Source: Catenulispora rubra (GTDB lineage: Bacteria; Actinomycetota; Actinomycetes; Streptomycetales; Catenulisporaceae). Taken from it: 37,403 nt of DNA. The translations under genes were made by a program, and so were the position numbers. Shown piece by piece: positions 21,559 to 29,614 of the stretch (positions within the stretch are counted from its first letter, which is position 1; each line of letters starts with the position of its first letter). Under the pieces are notes generated by a model. It did no database searches and had not been told where the DNA came from. It saw only the letters and a list, made by a program, of their open reading frames with translations. The DNA lies in NCBI RefSeq assembly GCF_015356825.1, contig NZ_JAACYW010000090.1:1-37403 (forward strand). Direction: 5' to 3'.

Positions 21559-23613
21559 ATGAGATCCCCGTCCCCGGCACCACTCACCCGGCAGCGCGGC
21601 AAACCGGCGACGGCCCTGGCGGTCGTGCTCGCGCTGCTGCTGGCCGCCCTGTTCGGGACGACGGCCGGCGCGCACCGCGCGGCCGCGGCGTCCTGCGGCA
21701 CCACGAACCTGGCGTTGAACGCGCCGGCGACGGCGTCCTCGCTGGAGAACGCGACCCTCCCGGCCTCCGCCGCGGTCGACGGGAACACCGGCACCCGCTG
21801 GTCGTCGCAGTTCTCTGACCCGCAGTGGCTCCAGGTCGACCTGGGTAGCGTGCAGAACATCTGCCAGGTGTCGATCCAGTGGGAGACTGCGTCGGCGAAG
21901 GCCTACCAGATCCAGGTCTCTAACGACGCCAGCACGTGGACCTCCATCTACTCCACCACGACCGGCCCCGGCGGGACCGAGAACCTGACCGTCAGCGGCT
22001 CCGGCCGGTACATCCGCATGTACGGCACGGCCCGCAACACCGCCTACGGCTACTCGGTCTGGGAGTTCCAGGTCTTCGGCTCCAGCGGCGGAAGCACCTG
22101 CGGCACGACCGATGCCGCGCTGAACCACACCGCGACGGCGTCCTCGCTGGAGAACGCGACTCTCCCGGCGTCGAACGCGGTCGACGGCAACCTGGGCACG
22201 CGCTGGTCGTCGCAGTTCTCCGACCCGCAGTGGCTCCAGGTCGACCTCGGCGCGACCCGCTCGATCTGCGGCGTCCAGCTGGCCTGGGAGACCGCCTCGG
22301 CCAAGGCGTACCAGATCCAGACCTCGAACGACGGCTCCACCTGGACCTCCGTCTACTCGACCACGACCGGCCCCGGCGGGACCGAGAACCTGACCGTCAG
22401 CGGCTCCGGCCGGTACATCCGCATGTACGGCACGGCGCGCAACACCGCCTACGGCTACTCCCTGTGGGAGTTCTCGGTGTTCACCACCGGCGGGAGCACC
22501 GGCAACACGGTCACCGTGAACAACCCGGGCAACCAGTCCACCGCCGCGAGCACCGCGGTCAACCTGCAGATTCAGGCCACTGACTCGGCATCCGGCCAGA
22601 CCCTGACCTACGGCGCGAGCGGCCTGCCGGCCGGGCTGTCGATCAGCTCCTCCGGCCTGATCACCGGGACGCCGACGGCCACCGGCACCTCGACCGTCAC
22701 GGTCACCGCGACCGACGGCACCGGCGCGAGCGGCAGCACGAGCTTCACCTGGACCGTGGGCGGCTCCGGCGGCAACGGCGGCGCCCCGCCGCCGGCGTTC
22801 TGGGGCAACACCAGCGCGATCCCGACCGCGCAGAACGTGCTGGAGTTCGCGATCGTGAACCAGACCAACGGTCAGTACCCTGACAGTCAGGTCTTCTGGA
22901 GCTTCAACGGCACGACCAAGTCGATAGCCCAGCAGCCGTACATCGACATGCCGGCGAACTCGGCCGGCCGGATGTACTTCTACCTCGGCACCCCGAACGG
23001 CCAGTACTACGACTTCATCGAGTTCACGGTGGGCACCGCGTCGATCAACGTCGACACCACCCGCGTGGACCGCTTCGGTCTGAAGCTGGCCCTGAAGCTC
23101 CACGCCCACGACGGCTCCGACCAGCAGATCGGCGAGAACTACGCGACTTTCCAGGAGTCGCGCTCGGCGACCTTCTCCCGGTTCCAGAGCTCGGTGCCGA
23201 CCGAGTTCAAGGAACTGGCCACGGACCAGGCCCCGTTCGGCATCCCGTCGCCGGGGAACGACCCGGCGTTCCAGACCGGCGGCGCGTACGCGAACTACTT
23301 CCAGAGCTACGCCGCCGCCAACGGCGACACGGCGGACAGTACGGCGCAGATCTTCGGCTGCGGCGGCACCCTGGCGAACAACCCGCCGCTGTGCGCCGGC
23401 CTGAACCGGCACGTCGCGCAGCTGCCGGCGGCGCAGCAGTCGAACCCGGCGAACTTCTACCAGGCGGCTCCGGCCAACTACTACGCGCAGTTCTGGCACC
23501 AGAACGCGATCAACGGCGCCCAGTACGGCTTCCCGTACGACGACGACGCGGGCCAGTCCTCTGACATCTCGGTGACCAACCCGCAGTACGCGGTCGTCGC
23601 CGTGGGCTGGTGA
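21559..23613 (+). CDS. Secreted beta-1,3-glucanase (GH64-like) with two F5/8-type C domains
   Basis: A 684-residue modular protein. Order: Sec signal (about 1-45); discoidin/F5-8 type C domain 1 (about 48-178); domain 2 (about 183-313), nearly identical to the first; an Ig-like cadherin/Ca-type domain (about 318-405, NQSTAASTAVNLQIQATD...GLPAGLSISSSGLITGTP); then the catalytic region from FWGNTSAIPTAQNV. That region has PDSQVFWSFNG, MPANSAGRMYFYLG, DTTRVDRFGLKLALKLHAHDG and GENYATFQESR, features of GH64/thaumatin-like beta-1,3-glucanases. The ATG at 21559 has AAGGAG at 5-nt spacing. It likely binds and cuts fungal or storage beta-1,3-glucan outside the cell. A long hairpin follows the gene. 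Confidence 0.88.
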   Translation: MRSPSPAPLTRQRGKPATALAVVLALLLAALFGTTAGAHRAAAASCGTTNLALNAPATASSLENATLPASAAVDGNTGTRWSSQFSDPQWLQVDLGSVQNICQVSIQWETASAKAYQIQVSNDASTWTSIYSTTTGPGGTENLTVSGSGRYIRMYGTARNTAYGYSVWEFQVFGSSGGSTCGTTDAALNHTATASSLENATLPASNAVDGNLGTRWSSQFSDPQWLQVDLGATRSICGVQLAWETASAKAYQIQTSNDGSTWTSVYSTTTGPGGTENLTVSGSGRYIRMYGTARNTAYGYSLWEFSVFTTGGSTGNTVTVNNPGNQSTAASTAVNLQIQATDSASGQTLTYGASGLPAGLSISSSGLITGTPTATGTSTVTVTATDGTGASGSTSFTWTVGGSGGNGGAPPPAFWGNTSAIPTAQNVLEFAIVNQTNGQYPDSQVFWSFNGTTKSIAQQPYIDMPANSAGRMYFYLGTPNGQYYDFIEFTVGTASINVDTTRVDRFGLKLALKLHAHDGSDQQIGENYATFQESRSATFSRFQSSVPTEFKELATDQAPFGIPSPGNDPAFQTGGAYANYFQSYAAANGDTADSTAQIFGCGGTLANNPPLCAGLNRHVAQLPAAQQSNPANFYQAAPANYYAQFWHQNAINGAQYGFPYDDDAGQSSDISVTNPQYAVVAVGW
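21700..22480 (+). repeat. Internal duplication of the discoidin domain, 405-bp period
   Basis: The two F5/8 C domains repeat at DNA level with a 405-bp (135-codon) period. About 100 bases starting at 21958 and at 22363 are almost identical, including synonymous positions, which indicates a recent duplication or gene conversion. Confidence 0.85.
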
Positions 23614-23665
23614 CAGCGGCTGGTGGTCGCCTGACCGGCGGTTGACCAGCGGTTGTCAAGATCAA

Positions 23666-23703
23666 GGGTGTGGAGTCGGGGTGCTGACCTCGGCTCCACA
23701 CCC
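23666..23703 (+). terminator. 17-bp stem terminator after GH64
   Basis: Positions 23666-23682 and 23687-23703 pair along 17 bp (two G-U pairs) around the loop GCTG, 52 bases after the GH64 stop. There is no T-tract. The stem is strong enough to act as a high-GC terminator. Confidence 0.65.
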
Positions 23704-23787
23704 TGCTCATGAACAGGCCACCGGCTGTTCGTCTGGGCGAAAGCATGGTCATGCCGGTCCTTGGCCTCATATCAGGACCATGGCGGA

Positions 23788-25827
23788 GTGACTCAGAATT
23801 CGAGTGCCGGCAGTGCCGACAACCGCCATCGCGTCATTCCGCTGGTCGAACAACACGAATTCTTCCAGCAGATCCTGCGTCGCAGTCCGGTCAGCCGCCG
23901 CGGTGTGTTGCGCGGCAGCGTCAGTGCCGCCGGAGCGTCGTTCCTGTTGGGCGGAACCCTTGCGGGCGCCGCCTCCGCGTCTGCCTCTACTTCTGCCGAG
24001 GAGATGACGACCACCGGCACGATCGCCGGCGGCTTCGTCGTCAACGGCCGCCACCTGTCCTTCGGGCCCGACCCGAAGCGGCAGATGTGGGTGGCCGGAC
24101 AGCTGTTCAACCTCAACACCTACAACGCCGTGCCCTCCGGCATCAAGGTCGAGGTCGAATACGGCCACGAGGCCGGAGCCTACGGCCACACCGTCGCCGC
24201 CGAGATCAGGCAGCTGGTCACGCACGTGCCGGTGTGGAACGGGGTGCCGACCGGTCCGGTGACCGCGTCCCTGAACGACCTGCTGCGCGCCGACCAGTTC
24301 TACGTCCACGCGCTGATCGACTGCCTGGAACCCGGCCGCACCTACCACTACCGCTTCGTCTACACGAAGCACGGCGAGCGCGGCCACACCCCGGACGCCA
24401 CCTTCACCACCGCACCGGACGGCCGCCGATTCCTGTCCCCGTTCACCTTCACCGCGTACGGCGACCAGGGCATCACCGGCGCCCCGGGCACCGGCCGCAC
24501 ACTCGACGACGCGCCCTCGCTCCAGCCGGAGTCCTCCAGCCACATCACGGACGACTACTACAAGCCGAGCGACCCCGACTACTTCGACCCGGCCTCCACG
24601 AGCGCACCCACCGACGTCTCACCGGTGGCCGCGCTGGTCACGCAGATCACCCGCGTGCGCAACCCGGTGAACCACACGCCGTCCCGCTTCACCCTGCTCG
24701 CCGGCGACATGTGCTACGCCAACCCCAGCGGGAACGCCCAGCCGATCATCAACCCGGCGGGCCCGGGCGGCAACCAGCCAGGGGACTCCAACACCCCGGT
24801 TCCGCCGCCGAACAGCGGAGGCTGGGACGACTACGACCCCTACGTGTGGACCAGTTACCTCACCACGATCGAGCCGAGTTCGGCGTCCACGCCGTGGATG
24901 TTCAACACCGGCAACCACGACGTCGAGCTGTTCACCACCTCGCTCGACGCCGACGCCGCGACCGTCGACGCCTACGGCAGGCTCGGCTACGGCGGCCACG
25001 CCAGCCGCATCGACATGCCCACCAACGGACCCAGGTCCTGCCCGTCGGTCTACAGCTTCACCTACGGCGACGTCGGCATCGTCAGCGCCGACGCCAACGA
25101 GCTGAGCTGGGAGATCCAGGGCCTGCTCGGCTACAGCGAGGGCGAACAGGCGTCCTGGCTGCGCCGGCGGCTCGGCGAGTTCCGCCACGATCCCGAGATC
25201 GACTTCATCGTCGTGTTCTTCCACCACTGCGCCTTCTCCACCTGCGACGGCCACTCCTCCGACGGCGGCGTGCGCAAGGTGCTGGCGCCCCTGCTCTCCG
25301 AGTTCGAAGTCGACCTCGCGGTCCAGGGACACAACCACATCTACGAACGCTCCAACCCCATCAAGTACGACGCCGCCACCAACACCGGGTCCTCCAGCGT
25401 GCAGGCGACCTCCAAGTCCTTCCACGAGGCGGCGACCGTGCATCCGCAGACCGACGGGACCACCTACATCACCGTGGGATCCGGCGGCCGGCCGCGCTAC
25501 AGCTGGTCCGGCGCGGTGGAGACCGACCGCAACTTCCTCACCGGCGTCGACACCGGCGCGCCGGGGAACGGCACGACCGTCACCGCGGATCCGGCCACCT
25601 CCCAGGGCCCGTCGGCCGCACAGCTCGACTTCACCCGCGAGTACGAGACGGTGGACTGGTCGCAGGCCCGCTACAGCGACTACGCCTTCATCGCACTCGA
25701 CGTGGTCCCCGCCGCCCCCGACGGCACCGCCACGATGACCATGCGGGCCATCAACGAGCAGGGCGTGGAGTTCGACCGCGTCGTGTTCAAGCGAGACGTG
25801 CGCAGGCGCGGCCCCTACAGCCTGTAG
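23788..25827 (+). CDS. Tat-exported purple-acid-phosphatase-like metallophosphoesterase
   Basis: About 679 residues. An N-terminal Tat motif SRRGVLRGSVSAAGASFLLGG (about residues 36-56) directs export. A fibronectin-like N-domain (DCLEPGRTYHYRFVYTKHGE) precedes the metallophosphoesterase domain. That domain has the ordered ligand set of the purple acid phosphatases: YGDQG, LLAGDMCYAN, NTGNHD, VVFFHHCAFS and VQGHNHIYERS. The central part is longer than usual, with Pro/Gly-rich loops. It probably releases phosphate from organic esters outside the cell; the substrate is unknown. The start is uncertain: GTG 23788 and TTG 23761 are both possible, with no strong ribosome-binding site. It follows the GH64 terminator and is probably a separate transcript. 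Confidence 0.88.
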   Translation: MTQNSSAGSADNRHRVIPLVEQHEFFQQILRRSPVSRRGVLRGSVSAAGASFLLGGTLAGAASASASTSAEEMTTTGTIAGGFVVNGRHLSFGPDPKRQMWVAGQLFNLNTYNAVPSGIKVEVEYGHEAGAYGHTVAAEIRQLVTHVPVWNGVPTGPVTASLNDLLRADQFYVHALIDCLEPGRTYHYRFVYTKHGERGHTPDATFTTAPDGRRFLSPFTFTAYGDQGITGAPGTGRTLDDAPSLQPESSSHITDDYYKPSDPDYFDPASTSAPTDVSPVAALVTQITRVRNPVNHTPSRFTLLAGDMCYANPSGNAQPIINPAGPGGNQPGDSNTPVPPPNSGGWDDYDPYVWTSYLTTIEPSSASTPWMFNTGNHDVELFTTSLDADAATVDAYGRLGYGGHASRIDMPTNGPRSCPSVYSFTYGDVGIVSADANELSWEIQGLLGYSEGEQASWLRRRLGEFRHDPEIDFIVVFFHHCAFSTCDGHSSDGGVRKVLAPLLSEFEVDLAVQGHNHIYERSNPIKYDAATNTGSSSVQATSKSFHEAATVHPQTDGTTYITVGSGGRPRYSWSGAVETDRNFLTGVDTGAPGNGTTVTADPATSQGPSAAQLDFTREYETVDWSQARYSDYAFIALDVVPAAPDGTATMTMRAINEQGVEFDRVVFKRDVRRRGPYSL

Positions 25828-25892
25828 CGGTCAGCCACAAGTCGTCATTCCGACCCTCGACCCGCGCGCGACATCAGCCTTACGGTCGTAGG

Positions 25893-25919
25893 ATGCCTGG
25901 CGGTCACACCGGCGGGCAT
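25893..25919 (+). terminator. Hairpin after the phosphatase gene
   Basis: Positions 25893-25904 and 25908-25919 form a 12-bp stem with one mismatch around the loop CAC, 65 bases after the stop. No T-run. It is either a terminator or part of the leader of the flavoenzyme gene at 25963. Confidence 0.45.
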
Positions 25920-25962
25920 ACCTACGCAGTCCACGAATAACGAGGAAGCAGGCTGACAGCGG

Positions 25963-27129
25963 ATGGCGGACTTCGGCGGATACCAGTACGAGATCTACTT
26001 CGACGGCCTCCGCGGGGTGGTGCCGCGCTTCCCGATGTCGTACGAGGGCTGGGAAGCCCGCGCGCAGGCCGCGATGTCGCCGTCGGTGTGGTCCTACGTC
26101 TCCGGCGGGGCCGGTGACGAGCACACCCAGCGCGCGAACGTCGCCGCCTTCCTGCGCCACGCACTGATCCCGCGCATGTTCGTCGGTGCCGACCAGCGCG
26201 ACCTGTCGGTCTCGATGTTCGGCCTGACGCTGCCCTCGCCGTTGATGATGGCGCCGGTCGGCGTGCTCGGCCTGTGCACCCAGGACGGCCACGGCGACCT
26301 CGCGACGGCGCGCGCCGCCGCGAAGACCGGCGTCCCGATGATCGCCTCGACGCTGTCGGTGGACCCGATGGAGGAGGTCGCCGCCGAGTTCGGCGGCACC
26401 CCGGGCTTCTTCCAGCTCTACACCCCGACCGACCGCGACCTGGCCGCGAGTCTGGTGCAGCGGGCCGAGAAGGCCGGTTTCAAGGGCATCGTCGTCACGC
26501 TCGACACCTGGGTGACCGGCTGGCGGCCCCGGGACCTGTCCACGTCGAACTTTCCGCAGCTGCGCGGGAACTGCCTGGCCAACTACACCAGCGACCCGGT
26601 GTTCCGCGCCGCCGTGCCGCAGTCGTTCGAGACGGATCCGGGCGCCAGCGTGCTGCACTGGGCCGGGATCTTCGGCAATCCGCTGACCTGGGACGACCTG
26701 CCCTGGCTGCGCTCGCTCAGCACCCTGCCGCTGATCGTCAAGGGCCTGTGTCACCCCGAGGACGTGCGCCGGGCGCGCGACGGGGGAGTGGACGGGATCT
26801 ACTGCTCGACGCACGGCGGCCGGCAGGCCAACGGCGGCCTGGCGGCCCTGGACGCGCTGCCCGAGGTGGTCGCCGCCGCCGACGGGCTGCCGGTGATCTT
26901 CGACTCCGGCGTCCGCAGCGGTTCGGACGTCGTCAAGGCCCTGGCGCTGGGCGCCGACGCGGTCGCGATCGGCCGTCCCTACCTCTACGGCCTGGCCATC
27001 GGGGGCGTCGACGGCCTGGTGCACGTGCTGCGCAGCATGCTGGCCGAGGCCGACTTGTTGATGGCCGTCGACGGGTATCCCACCATCGCCGACCTCACCC
27101 CGGAGGCGCTTCGCACCGTCGCCGGATAG
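25963..27129 (+). CDS. FMN-dependent alpha-hydroxy-acid oxidase, lactate 2-monooxygenase-like
   Basis: A 388-residue (S)-2-hydroxy-acid oxidising flavoenzyme. It opens YQYEIYFDGLRGVVPRFPMSYE and SVWSYVSGGAGDEHTQRAN, typical of the lactate 2-monooxygenase branch (lactate + O2 to acetate + CO2 + H2O). FMN and substrate sites follow: MAPVGVLGLC, QLYTPTDRDL, VVTLDTWVTGWRPRDLS, IVKGLCHPEDVRRA, then CSTHGGRQANGG with catalytic His284, and FDSGVRSGSDVVKALALGADAVAIGRPYLYG. The residue before the catalytic His is Thr where relatives have Asn (SNHGGRQ). Cytoplasmic. The ATG at 25963 has only a weak AGG upstream. No partner genes are next to it. Confidence 0.92.
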   Translation: MADFGGYQYEIYFDGLRGVVPRFPMSYEGWEARAQAAMSPSVWSYVSGGAGDEHTQRANVAAFLRHALIPRMFVGADQRDLSVSMFGLTLPSPLMMAPVGVLGLCTQDGHGDLATARAAAKTGVPMIASTLSVDPMEEVAAEFGGTPGFFQLYTPTDRDLAASLVQRAEKAGFKGIVVTLDTWVTGWRPRDLSTSNFPQLRGNCLANYTSDPVFRAAVPQSFETDPGASVLHWAGIFGNPLTWDDLPWLRSLSTLPLIVKGLCHPEDVRRARDGGVDGIYCSTHGGRQANGGLAALDALPEVVAAADGLPVIFDSGVRSGSDVVKALALGADAVAIGRPYLYGLAIGGVDGLVHVLRSMLAEADLLMAVDGYPTIADLTPEALRTVAG

Positions 27130-27168
27130 GCCAGCGGCGATAGGCGCACGGCGAGTCAGGACGCTGTC

Positions 27169-27196
27169 TCCCAGCTCCCAGCTCCCAGCTTCCAGC
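27169..27196. repeat. Four tandem 7-bp repeats at a convergent junction
   Basis: TCCCAGC occurs at 27169, 27176 and 27183, followed by TTCCAGC at 27190. The array lies between the stop of the flavoenzyme and the stop of the response regulator, the same arrangement as at 18073-18100. Confidence 0.8.
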
Positions 27197-27200
27197 CGGG

Positions 27201-27866
27201 TCAGCCGCGCGGATCCACCAGCCCGACGTCGTAGGCGATGATCACCGCCTGCACCCGGTCGCGGGCACCGATCTTCGCCATGGCCCGGCTGACGTGCGTC
27301 TTCACCGTCGACTCCGACAGGTGCAGCTTGGCTGCGATCTCCAGATTGGTCAGCCCCGCCGCCACCACGCGCAGCACCTCCAGCTCCCGCTCGGTCAGCG
27401 CGCGCAGCCGCGGATCCTCGGCCGGTCGGCGGTCGTTGCCGGGCAGCACCTTGGCGAACGCGTGCAGCAGCCGCCGGGTCAGCGCCGGGGCCACCACCGC
27501 GTCGCCGACCGCGACCGCCCGGATCCCGGCCAGCAACTCGTCGGGCCGGGCGTCCTTCAGCAGGAACCCGCTGGCCCCGGCCTGGAGCGCGGCGTAGACG
27601 TATTCGTCCAGGTCGAACGTGGTGAGCACGAGCACCCGCGAGCCCCCGCCGGCGGCCGTGATCCGGCGGGTCGCCTCGATCCCGTCCATCCCCGGCATGC
27701 GGATGTCCATCAGGACCACGTCCGGGGACAGCTCCGCCGTCCGGCGCACCGCCTCGATCCCGTTCTCAGCTTCGCCGGCGATGCTGACCCCGGGCTCGGT
27801 CTCCAGCACCATGCGGAAACCCATCCGCTGCAACGGCTGGTCGTCGACGATCAGGACACTGGTCAT
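27201..27866 (-). CDS. NarL/FixJ-family response regulator
   Basis: A 221-residue two-component regulator. The receiver domain has the acidic pocket (VLIVDDQ, Asp8/Asp9), the phospho-acceptor in VVLMDIRMPGMDG (Asp54), TTFDLDEYVYAAL and the conserved Lys in GFLLKDARPDELL. The C-terminal LuxR helix-turn-helix covers about residues 155-215 (LTERELEVLRVVAAGLTNLEIAAKLHLSESTVKTHVSRAMAKIGARDRVQAVIIAYDVGLV). Its start lies 6 bases after the stop of the sensor kinase, so the two are translated from one message. The kinase-regulator pair is divergent from an MMPL exporter, which is the likely target. It ends at the 7-bp repeat array. Confidence 0.95.
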   Translation of the reverse strand: MTSVLIVDDQPLQRMGFRMVLETEPGVSIAGEAENGIEAVRRTAELSPDVVLMDIRMPGMDGIEATRRITAAGGGSRVLVLTTFDLDEYVYAALQAGASGFLLKDARPDELLAGIRAVAVGDAVVAPALTRRLLHAFAKVLPGNDRRPAEDPRLRALTERELEVLRVVAAGLTNLEIAAKLHLSESTVKTHVSRAMAKIGARDRVQAVIIAYDVGLVDPRG

Positions 27867-27872
27867 CGACGC

Positions 27873-29348
27873 TCAGGCCTCCTGCGCCACGAGCGGGAAC
27901 CGGGCGGCCACCGTCCAGCCCCCGGCGTCGTTCGGCCCCGCCTCGGCCCGGCCCCCGGCCAGCGCCGCGCGCTCCCGCACCCCGGCCAGACCCTGGCCGC
28001 GCGAGTCGTGCGGCGTCGGCACGCTGCGACGCGACGCGGCGGTGCCGGCCGCGCCAGTCGCGCCAGTCGCCCCGGCCGAGCCAGTCGCCCCGGCCGGTCC
28101 GGTGTCGGCCACGCTCACCCGCAGCGACTGCGCGTCGGCCTCGATCACCACCTCAACGGTGGTGTCCGGTCCGGCGTGCTTGAGGCTGTTGGTCAGCGAT
28201 TCCTGCACGATCCGGTAGGTCGCCGACTGCAGGCCGCGCGGCAGCGCCGCGGTGTCGCCGCCGGCCCGGCAGGACACCCGCGGCCCGGCCGCGCGCGTGC
28301 GCTCCAGCAGGTCCGAGATGTCCGCGACCCCCGGCTGCGGCGCGAACGCCTGCGCGCCGACGCCTCCCAGGACGCCGGCGCCGCTCCCGCCCTCGTCGAC
28401 CTGGTGCTCCCGCAGCGCCCCGAGGGTCTGCCGCAGGTCGGCCAGGGACTGTCGGCTGGTCTCGGCGATCAGCTCGAACACCTGCCGGCCCCGCCACGGA
28501 TGCGCCTCGACCTGGCGCGCGCCGCCGTCGGACAGCCCGATGATCACCGCCAGGCTGTGCCCGACGATGTCGTGGGTCTCCCGGGAGAACCGGGCCCGCT
28601 CGGCCAGCACGGCCAGCCGGGCCCGCTGCTCGCGGTGCTGCTCGGCGTGGTGCGCGCGCTCGGCCAGCGCGGCCAGCTGGGCCTGCCGCTCCCGGGCCAT
28701 CAGCCCGAGTGCGGCGCTGGCGATGATGCCGGTGGCCAGGAAGAACAAGGAGACCAGGATCGGGCCCTGCACCGGCGCCATCCGCCACACCAGCACGACC
28801 AGGCTCGGTACGATCGCGCCGAGCGCCACGCGCAGCGTCGTCATGGAGCGGTACCTGGCGACCGTGTACAGGCAGATCATCCAGCTTATGTCGCTGGACG
28901 AACTCATCGCCGCCGCCCACTCGACGGTGCAGGCGGCGAGCACCACGCTGTACATGATCACCGGCGCCGGACGCCGCCAGATGATCGCTGCGGATTCCAC
29001 AACGGAGGTGACGACCAGCAGCGGAGAGGCGTGCAGCAGCTCCGACCCGAGTCCGGCCTGCGTGGGCAGCAAGGTGAGCAGGAAGACACCCAGGGCCAGG
29101 GCCACGTCCTGCCGGTAGGGGTGTCCCTGGAACGCGGCTTGGACCCGGCGTGCGGATCTTGGCCACTCGAACGCGGGCCCGACCGGCCGCTGGGCCGTCG
29201 CCGGCCATTCGGGATCGGGCTCGGAACCGGGCTCGGGTGCCGAACCCCGCGTGACCGGCCGCGCCGCCGATTCGGCCAGGCCTGGCGTCAGGGCCGGGTC
29301 GGCCGGCGCGGCGGTCGTGCTGTCTACCCTCACCAGGAGGTCCACCAT
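27873..29348 (-). CDS. NarL-type sensor histidine kinase with glycine-rich insertion in the ATP lid
   Basis: A 491-residue membrane kinase. Residues 1 to about 75 are a disordered cytoplasmic leader; about 82-215 contain five or six hydrophobic segments with almost no external sensor loop, typical of cell-envelope stress kinases. The HisKA_3 dimerisation helix has RFSRETHDIVGHSLAV (phospho-acceptor His259). The ATPase domain has the N-box IVQESLTNSLKHA and the G-boxes VADTG and GQGLAGVRERAALAGG. Between VADTG and GQGLAG is a run GATGSAGATGATGAAGTA plus a Ser/Arg stretch, about 35 residues longer than usual, made by 9-bp DNA repeats. ATG 29348 is preceded by GGAG. Paired with the regulator downstream. 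Confidence 0.93.
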   Translation of the reverse strand: MVDLLVRVDSTTAAPADPALTPGLAESAARPVTRGSAPEPGSEPDPEWPATAQRPVGPAFEWPRSARRVQAAFQGHPYRQDVALALGVFLLTLLPTQAGLGSELLHASPLLVVTSVVESAAIIWRRPAPVIMYSVVLAACTVEWAAAMSSSSDISWMICLYTVARYRSMTTLRVALGAIVPSLVVLVWRMAPVQGPILVSLFFLATGIIASAALGLMARERQAQLAALAERAHHAEQHREQRARLAVLAERARFSRETHDIVGHSLAVIIGLSDGGARQVEAHPWRGRQVFELIAETSRQSLADLRQTLGALREHQVDEGGSGAGVLGGVGAQAFAPQPGVADISDLLERTRAAGPRVSCRAGGDTAALPRGLQSATYRIVQESLTNSLKHAGPDTTVEVVIEADAQSLRVSVADTGPAGATGSAGATGATGAAGTAASRRSVPTPHDSRGQGLAGVRERAALAGGRAEAGPNDAGGWTVAARFPLVAQEA

Positions 29349-29614
29349 GGTTCTCCGTCACCTCCGGATGGCCGATGATCTGGCCGGAAGCTCGACGATA
29401 GTCGACGGTCCGAGGGCCGGTCGTCCGCCTTGAGGATGGGCCCGGGCCGGTACCGCGGTGCCACACGGACGGCCCGACTCGGCACTCCGGGACGGCGATC
29501 GGACACCCCAGCGTACCTAGGCTCGAATCCCGGGCTCGGCCGCAGGAGTCGACTCCCAGCGGCCGATGCGGGGCTGTCCCGGCGACGCCGGCGGGTCCGC
29601 GGAGAGGAACGATC
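29349..29614. promoter_or_regulatory. Divergent spacer with a 31-bp dyad (29536-29566)
   Basis: This 266-bp spacer separates the kinase from the MMPL gene. At 29536-29566 TCGGCCGC-A-GGAGTC/GACTCC-CA-GCGGCCGA is a nearly perfect dyad centred on GTCGAC, with 14-bp arms and a 1-2 nt bulge. Another AGTCGAC lies at 29400-29406. These are candidate sites for the response regulator. No convincing -35/-10 pair was found on either strand. Confidence 0.5.

Noticed and set aside
21307..23499. 730-codon minus-strand frame opposite the GH64 gene
   Set aside because: Repetitive Val/Arg/Gly sequence mirrored from the duplicated discoidin domains; no domain of its own.
23709..25940. 743-codon plus-strand frame overlapping the phosphatase
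   Set aside because: Arg/His/Pro-rich, out of frame with the metallophosphoesterase motifs.
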